64,000 nt of DNA from positions 9,469,001 through 9,533,000 of the forward strand of contig JALJCS010000020.1 in the NCBI GenBank assembly GCA_023055355.1, read 5' to 3'. The stretch's first letter is position 1. Each line of letters begins with the position of its first letter. The stretch is from Agelaius tricolor. Lineage: Eukaryota; Chordata; Aves; Passeriformes; Icteridae. Below, piece by piece: positions 48,141 through 60,676 of the stretch. The translations under genes and the position numbers were made by a program. A model generated the notes under the pieces. The model saw only the letters and a program-made list of their open reading frames with translations, searched no databases and had not been told where the DNA came from.

Positions 48141-48520
48141 GCTGAGGATTTGCTTTGACATTTAAAGGCAATCCAGGTAATTGATAGCACTGGCAGCGTC
48201 CATCTCTCCCCCCATATATCTGCACAACAGTATCTATTTTTGACGTAGCTGACACGCCATTTCCTCTGGCAGCCCAGGGGCGGCTCATCTTTAAATTAAA
48301 CTCGTCTCCAAGCCTCAGCTCTGCGAGCTGTGCAGAGGCAGACACGGGTGGGGTATTTCATCTGGAGACTGTGCAGGCATATTTGAGCAGGGTGATGTAT
48401 TATCAAAAGGGCTCTGCATTACTGCTAGCTGGAACCAAAACAAGCTCTAAAGTATTAACTAATGACATGGGAAGTCCCTTAGGTATCTAATCACCTTTAA
48501 TGTTCAGATTTAGAAGACAA
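48141..48520. promoter_or_regulatory. CNE-like block (strongest of the middle region)
   Basis: About 380 bp of complex sequence with low repeat content and many transcription-factor-like words: GGTAATTGATAG, TTTTGACGTAGC (CRE-like), GGTATCTAATCACC and AGTATTAACTAATGACA. It stands out from the decayed flanking DNA and ends in a region with few direct repeats. These are features of distal developmental enhancers. Conservation must be measured to prove it. Confidence 0.4.
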
Positions 48521-51500
48521 CTTTAAAGGAAGAAAAAGAGATTAGCAGGTCAGGTCAGAGCACCCCTTCCCCCCTCCCTCCGCCCCCAAAATACAATTGG
48601 CTTTTTAAAGTCAAAACCAGATTCATATTTCACCTCATCAGTAAATACACCATTAAAACCCCAGCCTTGGTGCTTGCATCTTGGAGCAAAGCTTTGCTCA
48701 CATTTGGAGGGGTTTGAACCTTTGGTTTGCATCAAAAGCAATGATGGGGCTTGGGGGTCTGGAAAACAAACAAAAAACCCACCCTTTGTGAGGTTTGAGG
48801 TGAAGTTTGGTGCTGTCTGGCTGTAGGAATTGAAAAGCCCTGCAGTGTTTCAGCTGTAGATTCCCAGGTTTTCATGCCTGTGAAGTGCTTGGTCTCAAAA
48901 CTGTGTGGCTCTAATCCCTGTTTTCCTCGTGCCAGAGCTCCTTACCTGGGCAGAGGTGCTGTAGGACATTCCTGTCTCCTGTAGGAAGTCTGTCTGGGGG
49001 GAAGGAAACACTGCTTTGGCCTCCCAAGACTCAGGCCAGCATGTGGCTTGCAGAACTGGCTCTGTGGACTGGAGAAAAAAAAAAAAAAAAAAAGAAAAAA
49101 CCAACCCAGAACCTCATAAGAAAAGGAGAGCTGTTGTCAGTAAATTCACTTTCCTGCATGGATGTGGACCCAGCTGTGTTCCTTGACTTGGGGCAAAGGA
49201 TTTCAGCCCTGGGCTGTGCCCTGGGCCAATTCCTGCCTCCCACACCAGTGTCTCCCTCTGCAGCTCTGAGGGAGAGCAGTGAAATTTGTTTTCTCCTGGG
49301 TACATTGCTGTTTACAGCAGGAGCTGCTCTGCCTTCCAGAGCTGCTTCTCCAACTTCTAATTGGGGTTTCCAAGGAGGATGAACAAGTTCTGGCATCCCA
49401 AGCCTGCTGAACTTTTCTGCAATGTGGATTTTTGTCTGTTCTGAGGCTTTCTGGCAGTAGCACACGAGCTCGGCATTAGCCACACGCCTCAGTGACTTTG
49501 GATGCAAATATAGAATTTGCAGGGATTAAAGTGATTTCCAACCCTGGATTTCACTGTTTTGGTGGTTTTTTTCCTGGTGGTGCTTTGGCATCTATGCTAG
49601 AAATCTGGGCTTTCTGGAAATTTTCCTCCATTCCTTACTTTTTTAAGGGTGGCTTGCAATCCTGAATCTTCAAGTATTTCCCCCAAATTAATGGAATCCA
49701 GAGATGCTCAGCATTCCTTCTAGTCAGATTGAAACTAAATTCCTGAATTAACATAAAATCTGATTTCTTTCCCTTTTCCTCATTCTTTGATACTCTTCAG
49801 AAACTGTTTAGGTACAAACCAAATAATTTGCTCATATCCTTTTATGGTTTTCATGTAGAAAAATTACTTAATTAGCTTAAATTGTTATTCCTTTCTTTTG
49901 AGAGTGCAATCTTAGGACAAGAGTTGATACTTCTGAAATACAGAGAACAGAAGAAATAAAATTGGGAGCTGACCAATTCCAAGGCAAGTGTGATGGAGAG
50001 AAATCAGATCTAGTGCCTTTCATTCTTTATTTAATTTTTTTTTAAAGCCACACAATCACCCTCAGCAAAAGCTGTGGAATTGTATCCAAGGTTCTGCATC
50101 CACCCAGGGATTGTGATGATGACAGAAGTCACAGGAGCTCTGCTCTCATCTCATTTGTTAGGATGTCACCTCTCCAGACATATTTATAATTTTGCAGCTT
50201 GTGGTTCCCAATCATTTCTTGCTGTTAGATAAATACACGGCCGTGGGCTTTGGTGACATCATGGTAAACCCAGGGAGTGAGGGCTGAGGACTCTGGCACT
50301 GTGGGGCTTTGTCTGGCAGCTTTCCCCACGCCTGTGTGGTCACCCCTGCTGGATGATCCCAGGGGGAGATGGCTCTGGGGTAACGTGGGAAGTGTTTGTG
50401 TTTCCTTTCCCTTCTCCTGTTAGACTGGCATGGGTGGTGTGGTACCAGCTGGTGGGCAGTGCACCCAAAGGGACTCTACAGAGAGATGGAGATGTTTCTT
50501 GGGACAGGAATTGAGGATTTTGGCAGCCAGCACCCAAACTCAGAAGAAGAATTGGGATAATAGTGCTGTTTCAGGATTTTGTGTTGTGGTTTTTTTTCTT
50601 ATTTTCTTTAATGCCTTGTGCCCATGTGTATCTGGCACAGAGATGGAAAGGACACTTTATCTGCTTCATCTACAAATGGGCACCTTAAATCAAATATTTA
50701 AATGGATGGCAATAGGTGAGAATCTCTTTCTGGGTACGTATCTCCATAGGCCAAATTCTTACAGCTCTGGGAAGAGGCTGGGGGATTTTATGTGAGAAAT
50801 GAGCCCTGCAAGTGGGAATCCCCCCCTGAGCCCACCCAGCAGTGCCTTGTGCTCCCTGTCCTTCCGTGGGGAGCTGCAGCTGGAGCACAGAGCCACTGAA
50901 AGCTGCTGGCACGGTGCTGCTGCCTTCCTGCCCTGCTGGAGCTCAGCCTGTTTCAGTCTTCACTTTGCATTATTCAAGCCCAAATGTAATGTGGGATGAC
51001 TGGACTGGCAGGGAGGTGATGGTGCCTGCTTATATGAAAGGCTCCTCCCAAAGAGCTGGGTGGGCTCTGGTCCCCTGCCAAAGCGAGATCCCATGGGGCA
51101 GGGAGGAACTGGGGGATGCCAAGGCAGGAGAGGCTCTGTGGAAAGTGTCCAGACTGCTTCCAGCTGCATTTCCCAGGGCAGTTGTTGCTTTTCCTTGAGC
51201 TTCATGCTGCTTGGAGGTCCTGGAAGCCCAGCTCTGCCCTTGCCTTGCTAAACTGACCCTAAGGAACAAAGATTGTTCCAGTGTGAAGGCACCAATCTTC
51301 CTTGGGGTCTTCTGGGTGTGTCTAGCAAGGATTTTTCTCCTGCAGAACCAGAAAAACTGGGAAAAACTGGTGGCTCCACCATCCGTGCTGGCATCACTGG
51401 TGGAGCTCTGGGAGATCTGATGTTTGCATCTGTCCTGCAAACCACCAGGGATGCTGGTGTTCATCTCCTGAGAGCGCTGTGAAAACAACGCTGCTCATGG

Positions 51501-51817
51501 TACAAATATTCTTAGCATTCAAGGAAGGACAAATATTTTCTGCCTCTCCATGCCAAAAACAACAGGGGTGGTTGAGGGCTGTTTTCTGCTGCCATCTCCT
51601 CACTCTAGGGTAAGGCTCTGCTCCAAATAGGGCCTCACTGTTTGTTCTGCCTCTGGATGCTGAATGGAGGCGTGGAAACCTGTGGGGAAGATTGCACTGG
51701 TCGTTCCATCTGTGCCTGAATGGGAAAAGCCAGCCCTTTGCATTCCTAATTTCCCCAAAAAGAGATGCCAGCAGTTGGGTGGGATGGATTCAGAAGAGGC
51801 TGCGTGTGGGTCCAGAG
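48521..51817. other. Non-coding, nothing recognised
   Basis: CpG-poor DNA. A 19-base A run lies at 49,075-49,093. An ATGCAAAT octamer at 49,502-49,509 is the only notable motif. No exon, RNA gene or transposon is recognised. Confidence 0.5.
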
Positions 51818-52242
51818 GAACCAGCACCAAGCCAGTGTCAAACAGCGCCAAACCTTCACCAAACCAGAGCCAAACCAAACTAACGCCAAGCCAGAGTGAA
51901 ACCAGCTCCAAACCGGCGCTGAGCCAGCGCCAAACCAGAGCCAAACCCGTGCCAAACCAGCATCAAACTAGAGCCAAACCAGCTCCAAGCCAGCACCAAG
52001 CCAGCACCAAACCAGCTCCAAACCAGAGCCAAACCAGCACCAAACCAAACTAACGCCAAGCCAGAGCCAAGCCAGCTCCAAACCAGAGCCAAACCAGCAT
52101 CAAAGTAGCTCCAAACCAGAGCCAAACCAGCTCCAAACCTGCCCCAAGCCAGCACCAAACCAGCTCCAAAGCAGAGCTAAACCAGTGCCAAACCAGCTCC
52201 AAAGCAGAGCTAAACCAGCAGCAGAGCAGCCCCAAGCCAGCA
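51818..52242. repeat. 11 bp minisatellite, about 38 copies
   Basis: Tandem 11 bp units of the form NNCCAAACCAG (CTCCAAACCAG, AGCCAAACCAG and CACCAAACCAG alternate) run for about 420 bp. Drift is moderate, most regular at 51,955-52,200. Frames through it give Lys/Pro/Gln-rich or Trp/Gly/Leu-rich repeats that are artefacts. Confidence 0.95.
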
Positions 52243-54598
52243 CCGTCAGTGCTCGTGCAGTGGGGAGAGCTCTGTGGGCCGGGCACAGGCAGCAGGGGAG
52301 ATGGATGGGACTCTGGGCCAGTGCTGTGAGGTTCAGATAAAATCTGCAGTTCCCAGGGCAGGGTCTCAGCGCGCTGGTGTCGAGGCTAAATGGAGTTTAC
52401 CCACTTGGGACGGGAGTGACGAGGTGTTTGTCCATTTCTCATCTACACCAGGCAATGGGAATCATTTCTTTTCATATCCTATCTTGACATTGGGAGGGAG
52501 GGAGGGGGGATCACCACACTGGGGGCTCAGGAGCAGGTGCATGGGGGTCTTGGGAATGCTGCCATTCTCTGTGGCCTTGGAGGGGGCTCTGGGCTTGCTG
52601 GGAAGTTTGGAAGGGGAGGTTTTTAACCCCAAATGGCTCCAAGGGTGTGCTGTTAAGGGGATGTCTGAGCCCCCCTGAGTTATGTTGTGCACTGTGCAGA
52701 GAGCACCCTCACTTGTGTTCTCTCTCTCCTGGCATCTTCTCTCATAATCATTCATTCTCTCTATAAACAGATTTCCCAGTAATGGTTTTCATTTTCTTTG
52801 AAGTGTCCCATTCATTCTGCTGCTCTGCCCATTCATGTGCTCAGGGTTCCTTGAAAGGAAGACAGACACAAACATCCAAAGTGCTTGAAATATGCTGGTG
52901 GGGGAGGGGGCAGGCACAGGCATTTCTTTTCAAATATATCTATTTTAGGAGACTTTTTTTTTTTCATAATTTTATTTTTTCATCCTTTTTTCCCCCCACC
53001 TAAATAATTATATTTTTGATTATTATGTTGTTCTCCCCCCATACTGATCCTGGGGCTGCCTGGTTTTTAAATTCCACCCCCTGCAATGTGTTCCTGCTGC
53101 TTTAAACTATTAATAAATTGAAAGCATGTTCTGGAGGCTGTTTTAATCCAGCCCCAAAGTTAAGCAGGTGCTGAAGTGCTTTGCTGATGGGGTGCATTGC
53201 TGAATTGGGGCCTTCAGGCTAAGACACGACTGTCAGCAGGGCTTGGTGGCTGGGCTTGCAGGAGCACAAAGGAATATTTAGCCCTGAAAAACAGGAATTT
53301 TATTTCTCTGTGAGGGCAGGGGACTGGAAGGGCACTAAGGAAGGGCTGCTGTTCTTTAGGGCCAGCATAAGCCCCAGTGCTGGTTATTTGTCACAGCCTG
53401 TAACACTTCACCTGAGCAGGATCCCCTCCCACTGCAGCACTAGCCTAGTTTTGGGGTGAATCAGTGCAAATGCTGCTCTACCCTGCCCCAGTGTCCTCTG
53501 TCATGCTTCTGTGGTGTCTGAACCTCTTGGGGCTTCCTCAGGGACAGGGATCCTCCTCCCTTGGGTGGAAAGTGACTTTGCTCCAACACCTGGTGTCACC
53601 AAACCCATTTCCTGCCAATGGCAGGCATGGCTTGCAATTGGCCCTAATTCCATCCTCAAAGCCTTGTCCCAGCATAAGAGGAAGAGACCTCAGGATTCTG
53701 ATCCTTTCCTAGGGAGGCTGAGTTTAGGTTCAGAGCAGAGAAAAACCCCCACCCTCTATGAAACATCTCTATTGAGTCACAGCCCTGGGAGCCTTCACAA
53801 AACTCAGTGCCCTGAGCGAGTTCTCAGCTGTGCTTTTCTCTCTTGACACTTCTGCCCACACATCCAGGGCTGCACGTGGCATTTTGGGGCTCTATTTGTG
53901 GTCAGCCTGGGTTTTTTCTTAATTATTATGTCATGATGGACCAGGGGTTTGGTGTTGGGTTGTTTTTTATTAGGACATGTTTGGCTTTGGTTTCAGATTT
54001 TCAGGTAGTTCTGTTCTATGAGGCTCCAATAGGTTTTTTGAATCCCAAACCTGATAGAAATGGAGAATTATTGTTCCAACATCATGCCTAGTAGCAATAA
54101 TAATAATAAAGGCTCGTATTTGTGTGAGAGGCAAGCCCAAATTCTCTTTCCAGAGCCTCTGCTGGCTCTGGAGCAGGCAGGAGCCCATTTCAGGTGGAAG
54201 GTTTTGCCCACTTGACTCAGAGGGGTGGGGTCTCAGCAGATCTGGGTGAGGAGCAGAGCTGGGGGAAGGAGGCAGGAGCAAACCAGCCCCTAGCATACCA
54301 CAAATGTGTTTTATATTGTAATATCAAACATTGGCTTCTTCTGTGTTTTCTGTTAAAACAAGTCATAAAAGGACTACTTAAAGGGGACTCCATTCCTATA
54401 TTTTATATATACCCACAGAGAACATGTGGAGTGCAGATAATGGTGACCAACCTTCCCCCCCCACCCCTCCTTCATCTCCTCCATCTAATAAGAAAAAGAA
54501 CAGAGCTGGTGTTAACACAGGAGGGGTTGTTAATCTATTCGGAAACGGATTTTCGGGGCCAGCCATACTATTTTTAATTTTTTTTGGCGGGCTTGAGA
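52243..54598. other. Non-coding, nothing recognised
   Basis: CpG-poor DNA with T-rich patches at 52,950-53,040. No gene or identifiable transposon. The change to CpG-rich DNA begins at about 54.6 kb. Confidence 0.5.
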
Positions 54599-54660
54599 GG
54601 AGAAGGGAAAGGGATGGGATGGGATGGGAAAGGAAGGGATGGGAAGGGATGGGATGCGAT
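54599..54660. repeat. (GGGAT)n-like simple repeat
   Basis: Runs of GGGATGGGATGGGA with AAGG variants, about 60 bp, at the edge of the CpG-rich zone. Confidence 0.9.
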
Positions 54661-54739
54661 GTTCACCTCGCTGCTCGGGGGAGAGCAGCAGCGATGGCCG
54701 GGCCGGGCAGAGCTGCGGGGCTCAGCCCCTCGGGGAGCC

Positions 54740-55330
54740 GCTGGAGGGGTGGGATGTAATCGATAGCAGGGAAGAGCTGTCACAATAGCAGGGTAGGAAA
54801 CCGGCTATCCGGGACAGAGCCAGCTTTTAAAAACCCCTAATCTGCCAGTCTATGTATTAAAGGGCTGATTTGAGGGGAGGACACGGCGGAGAGGGGTTAA
54901 AGAGGAGGCCTGACTCCTGTTAGCTCCTTCTAATGAGGCAGTTGAATAGCATTTAAAAGGGCTCCTGGCCTGGCATGAAATCTCACAAAGGAACCTCCTT
55001 ATTTTAATGCACGCAACTGACTTTGCTTTACAAACACTTTTATAGTGTCCAGACACTTACAAATCGACCTGCAGTGATTCTCGAGTTAATATGAAGTCTT
55101 GGGAAACATTAATGCGCTATTAAAAAAAAAAAAGGAAAAAAAAAAAAGAAAGTCTCTCAATAGATCTTTCTAGTCTTACAAACACTCTCAGAGTTCTTGA
55201 GTACTCGGCTCGGGGTATAAAATGTAAAGTCGTTTAAGGCTATTAATGGGGGGAGGGAGTCGATCCTGCATTCCGTGCCCGAGTCTCTCATTTGAGCTAT
55301 TAACCTCCCGCTTGTAGTTGTTTGGTTTGT
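54740..55330. promoter_or_regulatory. CNE-like block
   Basis: A long complex AT-rich stretch flanked by CpG-rich DNA. It includes TAATGAGGCAGTTGAATAGC (54,932 on), ATTAATGCGCTATT (about 55,110) and GGCTATTAATGGGG. No supportable reading frame. The motif density and placement match the CNE-like blocks at the other end of the window. A-rich low-complexity at 55,122-55,150 interrupts it. Confidence 0.4.
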
Positions 55331-56480
55331 TCGGTTTCTTTTTCTTTTTTTTCCCCGAGTAAAAAGCAACGGATTTTGGCTTCGAGCAAGCATATTTAAA
55401 ACCCCGAAGAAGGGCTTGTGTGTCGGCAAGTTTATCTTCCCCTCCACAGCCCCCCCTTGATATGTCAGTTGGTTTAATAAAAAATCCCCTATTACCATCC
55501 CCTCCAGACCTCGGCTCTCTAATTATCCAACAATGAGAGGGAAGAATTTTAGGGGTCCAATCCTGCCAAGCGAAAAACTGGAGGGGATGGGAAGGGCGAG
55601 ATCGGGAGCTGTGTGAAAGCAGCTTGGAAAATACCTTTTTCCTTTAAAAAAAAAATAGAAAAAAAAATTAAAAGAATCCGCGCAGCAGAAGGGAAACGGT
55701 TTAAATTGGCAAGCGAGATGAATGAGGGATGGAGAAAACGCGGAGTAAATGGTGGTGGAAGAGCTGGACACGGCAGGAAATGTGTAAATGTGTGCAGGGT
55801 GGGGATGCACCGGGCGTGCACAGCCCGTGCTGTCCCGGGACAGACATTCTGCACTTCGGGAGCTGCATTCCCTGAGGATTTGTCCCTCAGACACGGAAAG
55901 GAAGGAGGAAAAAGCCAGACTGAGAGACGAGTGTTGTGATGAGGAATGGGCCGAGATTTTGGATGGGTTTTGGAGGAGGGAGTCGCTTTCCACAACCCGC
56001 TGCTCCCCGGCAAACCGCGCCGTTCCGAGCAGTAAAACTCATTTCTCACGACCAAAATTTTGGCTTTTTCCCCTTTTTACCGCCCGGCTGAGCTGGGCAG
56101 AGCAGTGCCGGGAGCCTGCCTGTGGGGCGGGGGGATCAAACCCAAGGCAAGCCCGAAGCACCCCACTCTCACAGCCCGAATTATCTCCTCTGAGCGCTGC
56201 TTTCGATAAGGCCAGACACAGGCGGGGGCTCCTCTTTTGTCTGCTTTTCCCCCGGCTCTCCGTTGGTTTTTCTTTTTTTTTTTTTCCCCTTCAGGGAACA
56301 AAGAACCAATTTAAAGGCTGCTCTGGGCACAGCGCTGGTTGTGCGCAGAGGCGCAGGCTGAGCGCGGAGGCTCCGCTCCAGCGCAGCCGGGAAAATAAAC
56401 AACGCTCTGTTTTATCTCTTTGCTTTCCCCCTTCTTCGGTGAAATTCGCGGGAGGGGGAGTGGATCTGAGCATGCGAACA
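55331..56480. other. CpG-rich region, no gene recognised
   Basis: CpG-rich sequence at 55,780-56,190 and 56,330-56,470, with an A-rich tract at 55,645-55,675. Frames of up to 233 codons are Ser/Arg/Pro-rich and show no domain. Confidence 0.45.
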
Positions 56481-56580
56481 GCTGCTTAAAATCTAATATA
56501 GACAAATAGACATCTTGTATAACATTAAGTTTTAGTAGGCAACTCATTTATTTTGAAGTGCGCTGGCGAGTAGTTTGGCA
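56480..56580. promoter_or_regulatory. CNE-like AT-rich patch
   Basis: A short AT-rich complex patch with a CAGCTG E-box (56,480-56,485) and TTAAAATCTAATATAGAC between CpG-rich neighbours. Inferred regulatory DNA. Confidence 0.3.
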
Positions 56581-57950
56581 AAGAGCTTTTCTCCCTTTTT
56601 TTCCTGTTCCTGGAGAGTTTGCTGGGCTGAACTGGGATTTGGGAAGGAACAAGGCACTGTCCGTGAAGCTTTCCCAAGCCTCTGCTCGGTCACCTCAGTG
56701 CTCCCGGGGCTGGATCCCTTTCACCCGGGCGAAAAACGAACAGGAAAAACCCCCAAACAAAATTAAATGTAGGAAGAATACCGTGAGGATAAATGAAATA
56801 TTTACTGTTTGGATAATTAGGGCTTCTGTAAATAACTTTAGAGAATCTTAACGCTTACAGCGTTCGAAGTGCAAAGTTTTAGGGCATCCCCTTCTTTAGG
56901 CTTGTGCGATATTAAACAAAAAAAGCCTGGCCCGGGGTATCTTGAGTTTGTAAATTCCTTAGGAAAAGTGGATTCCGCCGTGGGAAGCTGCCGGGGATGG
57001 AGCAAGGCGCTCTTGCCTCGGCAGGATGGTCACACGGTCTGTCAAGGAAAGGATAATATTAATAATTATTAGTATTATTATTATTTTATAGGAATGTAAG
57101 TATTTTATAGGAGCCAAGAGCACAGAAGCAAAAAGCAAACCTGTGTCCAGGCAGCCGTGGGGAGAGCGGCTCCAAACGAGAGGGTTGGAGTTCAGGGGGA
57201 ATAAAAATAAAAAAGGCAAATAATAACTAGAAAATCAAGAATTATTCGTGGAGGTGTGTGCTGGCTGCTTTACCCACCGAGCCTGCCTCTGTCTCTCCAG
57301 GCAACAGAGCCGCCGTCCTCCCCCAAATCCCTCCCTGAGCAGAGATTTTAGGGCTGGATATGAGGGAAAAGGGGGAAACTACAATTGTTTGTGAGCTCCT
57401 AGGGATAACAGGCCCCTGTGCCGCACCACCGCCTTCTCCTGCCCTCAACGTTTATTTGCACCGTCGAAAATTCCACGGGTTACCGAAATTTTTTGTTTAA
57501 TTCGTTATGTATATTTACTTTTTTCCCCCTCTCGTTTGTACTAAGACAACCTGGTGAATTACTCGATGGAAAACAGTCTGGGTGCCAGGATAAAGTTTTC
57601 TGCCGGATCAGGGGTTTGTTTGTTGGGGTTTTTTCCTCGCAGAAACCAATTTCTCGAGCTGCCCGTGCGGCGGCACTGAGTGAATTCCCCACTGGACTTC
57701 ACCGCTTGGGGAAGGTGCGATCCGGGGCTAAAATCCGGCTGGGTTCAAGCTGAGGTCCTTCGAGGGATTTTTTAAAATAATAATTAAAAGGAGTTTCTTT
57801 AGAATAATAAGTAAAAAGCCTGAAGTACACGCATACACAAAAAAAAAAAAAAAATCTGGCCCATTTAGGAGGGGGGAAATATAGAAAGAAACCTGCGGTG
57901 TGATTAGAAAACGCCGGGTTTGGAGCAAGAAGGGAAAAGAGAGCGAGCAG
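56581..57950. other. Mixed AT-rich and CpG-containing DNA, no gene recognised
   Basis: Includes a (TTA)n-like patch at 57,057-57,087, a T-rich and CpG-moderate stretch to 57,700 and a run of 16 A at 57,839-57,854. No exon recognised. Confidence 0.4.
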
Positions 57951-58700
57951 AGCTTCGGGGGAAGCATCGAGCCCCAAAGCGGTGCCTGGAGCCGCTCGGG
58001 GCTGTTCCAATCCCCTCGCTGAGCCCTAGGAATGGGAACGGAGCAGCAGCGGTTCCGCGGGCCGAGAGCGGCCGGGCCGGGAGCCGGGGCTGATTTATTG
58101 TGTGTTTGTTTGAAAGCGTCCCCCCAAACAGAAACAAACCATTGATCTCCCTGAAAGGCGCAGGGCCGGGCTCGGAGGTTTTGTGCCGCCGCTCGGAGCC
58201 AGGGAATGACAATTTTTTCCTCTCGGAGCCAGGGAATAACAACTTTTCCGCCCGAACCCTTGGCTTGGCGGGGGAGGAACGCTCCCCTCGCTTTAAACCC
58301 GGCTTTATTTCGCCGCTTAAGAAGGCGAGGCAGCCCGCCCGAGCACGGAAGGTGCTGCCGGGTCTGTTATCCCTCAATTATAACTTCATTAATATCTCCT
58401 GCTCCCGGGGCAGCAGCGCCGGGCGGCGGAGACAAAGCGCGCAGCTCAGCCCCAGGTATCTCCCTTCTTCTTCTTCTTCCTCTTCTGATTCTGATTGTCA
58501 TTTTTATTCCATCCGCCGTGTGGGCGCATCCCGGATCCCTCGCTGGCGTTGGGAAGAGCCCCAAGGCCGAGGTGTTAACGAGGGGGGACCAAAGGGGAGC
58601 GGAGCGGGCGCGGGGCGGCCCCGGCAGAGCGCGGAGGAAACGCCTTGGGTTCCTTTACGGGCTCATTTTCTCCGAGGAGGATTTTACTGCACGCGTAAAG
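57950..58700. other. CpG island, putative promoter
   Basis: The most CpG-dense stretch of the right half (58,040-58,100, 58,150-58,210, 58,400-58,450 and 58,540-58,640), with an AT-rich notch at 58,370-58,400. CAG|GTATCT at about 58,455 on plus is a partial splice-donor match. The frames through it lack domains. A transcription start is plausible, but the direction cannot be decided. Confidence 0.45.
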
Positions 58701-58799
58701 AATTTTGAAAAGCAGCGGTAAATATTTTCTCTTCTGGCAAGTTATTTATTGGCATGAAGAGAGGGTTGGTTTTTTTTTTGTTGTTTTTTTTTTTTTCTC

Positions 58800-59980
58800 T
58801 CCCCCTCTTTGTAAAGCTACATGTGGTGACCATATAGGATCAGAAATAATGTGGCCTTTCTGGGTTTGAAGAACTGCTAATGTCATTAAAGGTCTTCCTA
58901 ACACGCCAGCTAGGAGTTCAAAAAGCCTCGCCTTTTATCCCGAGCATATATTTGGTTGTTTATAAAGTGCAGACTTCCTTGTGCTTCAAGTGCATCGGGA
59001 GGATTCCTTAAAACTCCGTAGCTGGATCTGTTTTCAACTATATTCTTCTTTGGAAATTGGAAATCGGGCTGTTTAACTGGTGTCTTTCACACTTCTTTGC
59101 TGGCTGCTATTTTTATACATTTGACCGCAGATGAGATTTTCCCCCACACAGAAGCAAACAAAGAATTATCCCCTTTGCCTCGTATTGCACAAAATATCTG
59201 CGCCGACCACTAATTGTCCATTAGCGCTAATAAGTGGCTAAAACAATAGCGGGAGATAACCCGAGCAACCTGTCTTCTTTATTTTAATTTGACTTACTGA
59301 AGTCGGGAAGGTTTTGACGAAGACCCGACTAGACGCGTCCAGGGAATCTGTGTACTAAACTTTTGGACTGTTGATTTTGAGGGTCACTTATCTAAGCTAA
59401 GTTCAAAGTGTCACCTGCTTTAATCCCCTTTCTGTCATGCTCGGAGAGACTCCACACAGCACTGTTCGTTTCTCAGAACGCCTGGAAAAATCTCTCTGTC
59501 TCGATTATTTTTTTTTTTTTTCCTCCCCATTTTCCACTCACAGATACGTTTAAGAATTTCTCCCCTCGATTCTAGACTTTTAGGGAAAACTCATTTGAAT
59601 TCAATTATTAATATTTTCCGGGCATGCTCTTTCAGTGTGCCATTTGTAATATATTAGGATGAATTATATGTTGGGTTAAAAAAAAAAATAAAGGAAGGGG
59701 GAAAAAAATGGCAAAAAAAAGAGAAAAATCCGGAGAAAAAAAGGCCTATTCTGTTAAATAGAAACAAGATGTTCAAATATAGAATACATGAATTTGAAAT
59801 CTGGTGTTTTCCACTCTCGAATGTTGATGGCGTTAAAAAAAAAATCTACTTTGCTGCTTCTGCAATTTAAATCTTTAGGTAGAAACATAAATTACCCACC
59901 GGGATATTATTTTTAATTAAAATTCTCTTTCCTGAAGGAGTTGTTTTTAACTTCTCCTCGGTTTTCCTGAAGATTTTTCT
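58800..59980. promoter_or_regulatory. CNE-like blocks
   Basis: Two complex, repeat-poor stretches lie at 58,810-59,060 and 59,190-59,460, and an AT-rich one at 59,560-59,960. Words such as CACTAATTGTCCATTAGCGC and GCTAATAAGTGGCT (59,209 on) are dense homeodomain sites. No stop-free frame of any use crosses them, so they are not exons of a conserved protein. A noncoding regulatory role is inferred. Confidence 0.42.
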
Positions 59981-60180
59981 TTTTCCCTCGGATTTCACAT
60001 TTTCATTAATTGAGGGATTCTTAAGACGTGTCTTGCAGCGGGCTTGGTGTTTTTGAGACTTTGACAGAAAACAGCCCGCTCGCTTTGGTTTGGTTTGGGT
60101 GAATGGTTTTGGGGAAAATGCATAGTTTTAAAACAACTCAGAGGGAGTGGAAAGCTCAGAGCTCTCAATGAGCAGTGTTC

Positions 60181-60201
60181 ACACACACACACACACACAC
60201 A
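60181..60201. repeat. (AC)n microsatellite
   Basis: About ten uninterrupted AC dinucleotides. Confidence 0.97.
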
Positions 60202-60655
60202 AATCCCGTGTTTTTTCAACCAGTCAAGCTCCTCACTAAGGCTTTGGAGGGGCAAACCTAAATTTATGCCTCTCCAGGCAGTTAGAAGCACCTAAATAGA
60301 AAGGGAGAAGTGCTGAACCCTCCCAAAGCCGGGTGAGGACAGCCCCAAAGTTGAGCCCTTTTCCTCTCGCTGCCTGCATGGGACTTGAGCTGCCTTTATC
60401 ATTTCCTCCCAGAGAAGAGCTGGAGCATCAAGGGAAAGTCCCTCTGTATCCCGAAAATCAGGGACTTTTCCTTGAAGCACTCGGTGGAGTTGAAAAGGTT
60501 TTGGTGGGGCAGGGCACCGCACCTGCTTTGTGTTGGATGGGGAGAAGGGCTGAGAGGAGCCGCTCCTGGGTTATCCTGCCCCACGAGTGTTCCTGGGGCA
60601 CCCACAGCACAAAACACCTCCTGCTACCCGGGGACAAACCCTCAGGTGCTGCTAG

Positions 60656-60676
60656 AAGAGAGAGAGAGAGAGAGAG
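60656..60676. repeat. (AG)n microsatellite
   Basis: About ten AG dinucleotides. Confidence 0.95.

Noticed and set aside
54740..60000. Exons of a homeobox or other developmental transcription factor in the right CpG zone
   Set aside because: Inspected frames show no homeodomain, T-box, forkhead, zinc-finger or bHLH signature. Splice-site-like words alone are not enough.
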